From the NCBI GenBank assembly GCA_003523465.1, contig DQAA01000239.1:1-5916 (forward strand): DNA of 5,916 nt. Direction: 5' to 3'. A program made the position numbers and the translations under genes. Below, in pieces: positions 4,994 to 5,916 of this stretch; the stretch's first letter is position 1; each line of letters opens with the position of its first letter. The notes under the pieces are model-generated. The model made no database searches. It was not told the DNA's origin and saw only the letters and a list, made by a program, of their open reading frames with translations. Source of the DNA: Pseudomonas sp. Its GTDB lineage: Bacteria > Pseudomonadota > Gammaproteobacteria > Pseudomonadales > Pseudomonadaceae.

Positions 4994-5841
4994 GCGATTC
5001 CAATCCGTTTCCGGCACTGATCGAATACTTCACCGCCAAGCGCACGATGCTGCAGCAGGACAGCCACGGGCTGAGCAGCATCGCCCTGGGCTCGTCCCAC
5101 GGTGATTTCTCCTTCGACCCCAGGTACTGCGCCGGCTCGTTCAACCTGTGCAGCCGTTCCCAGGATTTCCGTCATTCCCTGGCGCTCTACCAGTACGCCG
5201 TGAACCGGGTGCCGAACCTGGACACGGTCATCGTGTTCTACTCGCTGTTCTCGCCAGGCAACCTGCTGGAGCTGTCCCCCAGCGAGAAGACCCTGGCGCC
5301 GCTGATGAACGAGATTTTCCAGCTGGGACTGAGCTACGAGGATCCGCTGCTGGTGCAGATCGCCACGCAATTGCAGGGGCGCCTGGCCACCCCAGGCGAC
5401 ACCCTTGGCGGCGTGGCCGGCTTCCTGCCGGAACACCAGAAAGGCTTCATGCCGGCGGACCAGGGCGCATCCCAGCGGGTCGCCGACCATATGCGCCTGA
5501 ATGCCCGCGAAGACGGCAACCAGTACCTGGCGCAACTGCTGCTGATGGCCGCCGAACTGAAGCACCGGGTGATCGTGGTGATCCCGCCGATGCACGAGCA
5601 ATACCGCGCCGTGGCCGGCCCCGATAGCCCATTCCTGTTCCGCGGCGTCTACGAGCTCCAGCAATTGCTCGACACCCTCGCTCCCGGCTTTGACATGACG
5701 GTTCTCGACCTCTACGCCGATGCCGACTTCCACCCCGGCCACTTCGGCGATTTCGACCATCTGCTCCCGCAAGGCGAAGGGGCGATGCTGCTGTCGCGCA
5801 AAGTCGCCCACGCCCTCGCCGAGCGCTCTACAGCGTCCTGA
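4990..5841 (+). CDS. SGNH-type hydrolase/acyltransferase-like protein
   Basis: A 283-residue protein with a putative SGNH catalytic set. Block I is IALGSSHGDFSF (31-42), with Ser36 as candidate nucleophile followed by His37, the G-x-S-H form seen in glycan-modifying SGNH proteins. Near the end, GDFDHLLPQGEG (253-264) supplies Asp254-x-x-His257, the canonical block V DxxH. Between them are FNLCSRSQDFRHSL (51-64) and the strand IVVIPP (195-200). An Asn91 in SPGN is a possible but uncertain block III residue. There is no signal peptide or membrane segment, so it is predicted cytoplasmic. The ATG overlaps the upstream stop as ATGA (4990-4993), implying translational coupling and a shared pathway with the dioxygenase. 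Members of this broad superfamily move or remove acyl groups on carbohydrates. Assignment to hydrolase or acyltransferase is open. Its 3' end overlaps the opposing gene by 14 bp. Confidence 0.75.
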   Translation: MSDSNPFPALIEYFTAKRTMLQQDSHGLSSIALGSSHGDFSFDPRYCAGSFNLCSRSQDFRHSLALYQYAVNRVPNLDTVIVFYSLFSPGNLLELSPSEKTLAPLMNEIFQLGLSYEDPLLVQIATQLQGRLATPGDTLGGVAGFLPEHQKGFMPADQGASQRVADHMRLNAREDGNQYLAQLLLMAAELKHRVIVVIPPMHEQYRAVAGPDSPFLFRGVYELQQLLDTLAPGFDMTVLDLYADADFHPGHFGDFDHLLPQGEGAMLLSRKVAHALAERSTAS

Positions 5842-5916
5842 TCGAAGTGCTGATCGCCCGCGCACATTCCAGCGCGGCGGGCGCCAGGCGCCGCTCCGCT
5901 TCCTCGCGGGTCCAGC
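5828..5916 (-). CDS. 3' end of an unidentified minus-strand gene (partial)
   Basis: Read on the minus strand from the right edge, one frame is open for 28 codons and ends at TAG (5830-5828). The product end reads WTREEAERRLAPAALECARA and then ISTSIRTL, an amphipathic, Arg/Glu/Ala-rich tail with codon use like the surrounding genes. Too little is present to name a family. The stop lies inside the last codons of the SGNH gene, a 14-bp convergent overlap, so this is the right-hand neighbour of the cassette. The other two minus frames here are also open but have poorer codon use (rare CGA and GGA codons), so this call is probable, not certain. Confidence 0.55.
   Translation of the reverse strand, partial: WTREEAERRLAPAALECARAISTSIRTL

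Noticed and set aside
4061..5017. Long minus-strand open frame (318 codons) opposite the second dioxygenase
   Set aside because: It mirrors a gene with complete PhyH catalytic residues, has no ribosome site and no recognisable domain.
4849..5865. Long minus-strand open frame (338 codons) opposite the SGNH gene
   Set aside because: It is the antisense of a gene with conserved SGNH-like blocks and has a composition typical of antisense frames in GC-rich DNA.
5855..5883. Inverted repeat CGCCCGCGC / GCGCGGCGGGCG as a terminator of the plus-strand pair
   Set aside because: The stem needs a 3-nt bulge, is not followed by a T-run on either strand, and lies in the probable coding end of the opposing gene.
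1..5916. CRISPR arrays, tRNA/rRNA genes, insertion sequences or attachment sites
   Set aside because: No spaced repeats, RNA-gene motifs, transposase-like products or paired terminal repeats were seen on either strand.

Overview
This window is GC-rich coding DNA with strongly G/C-biased third codon positions, very short intergenic gaps and AAGGA/GGAG-type ribosome sites. These traits fit a gammaproteobacterium, most likely a Pseudomonas. The organism is inferred from composition and gene style, not from a diagnostic marker.

Layout: the 3' end of a plus-strand gene (1-120) meets, tail to tail, a five-gene minus-strand operon (4002 down to 124). In transcription order the operon encodes a NeuD/PglD-like left-handed beta-helix acyltransferase, a five-bladed beta-propeller (glycosidase-fold) protein, a TylF/MycF-like methyltransferase, a phytanoyl-CoA-type Fe(II)/2-oxoglutarate dioxygenase, and a second class I SAM methyltransferase. 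A 142-bp divergent intergenic region (4003-4144) separates it from a plus-strand pair: a second phytanoyl-CoA-type dioxygenase and an SGNH-type hydrolase/acyltransferase, overlapping by ATGA. The pair ends in a 14-bp convergent overlap with the 3' end of another minus-strand gene (5828 to the window edge).

How they may work together: every complete gene is a predicted small soluble tailoring enzyme (O/N-acyl transfer, methylation, hydroxylation, possible sugar binding or cleavage, possible ester chemistry). No transporter, regulator, glycosyltransferase, sugar-nucleotide synthase or NRPS/PKS is present in the window. Such sets are typical of accessory glycan-decoration loci (O-antigen, flagellin glycan or capsule), where hydroxyl, methyl and acyl groups diversify a sugar. 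The substrate cannot be read from the sequence. The compact block between two convergent neighbours looks like a self-contained cassette. The most notable small-scale structures are a triplicated 12-bp, ATG-headed repeat ending in the Shine-Dalgarno of the first minus-strand gene, and a perfect 8-bp hairpin with a short T-run that may terminate the minus operon from inside the neighbouring gene.
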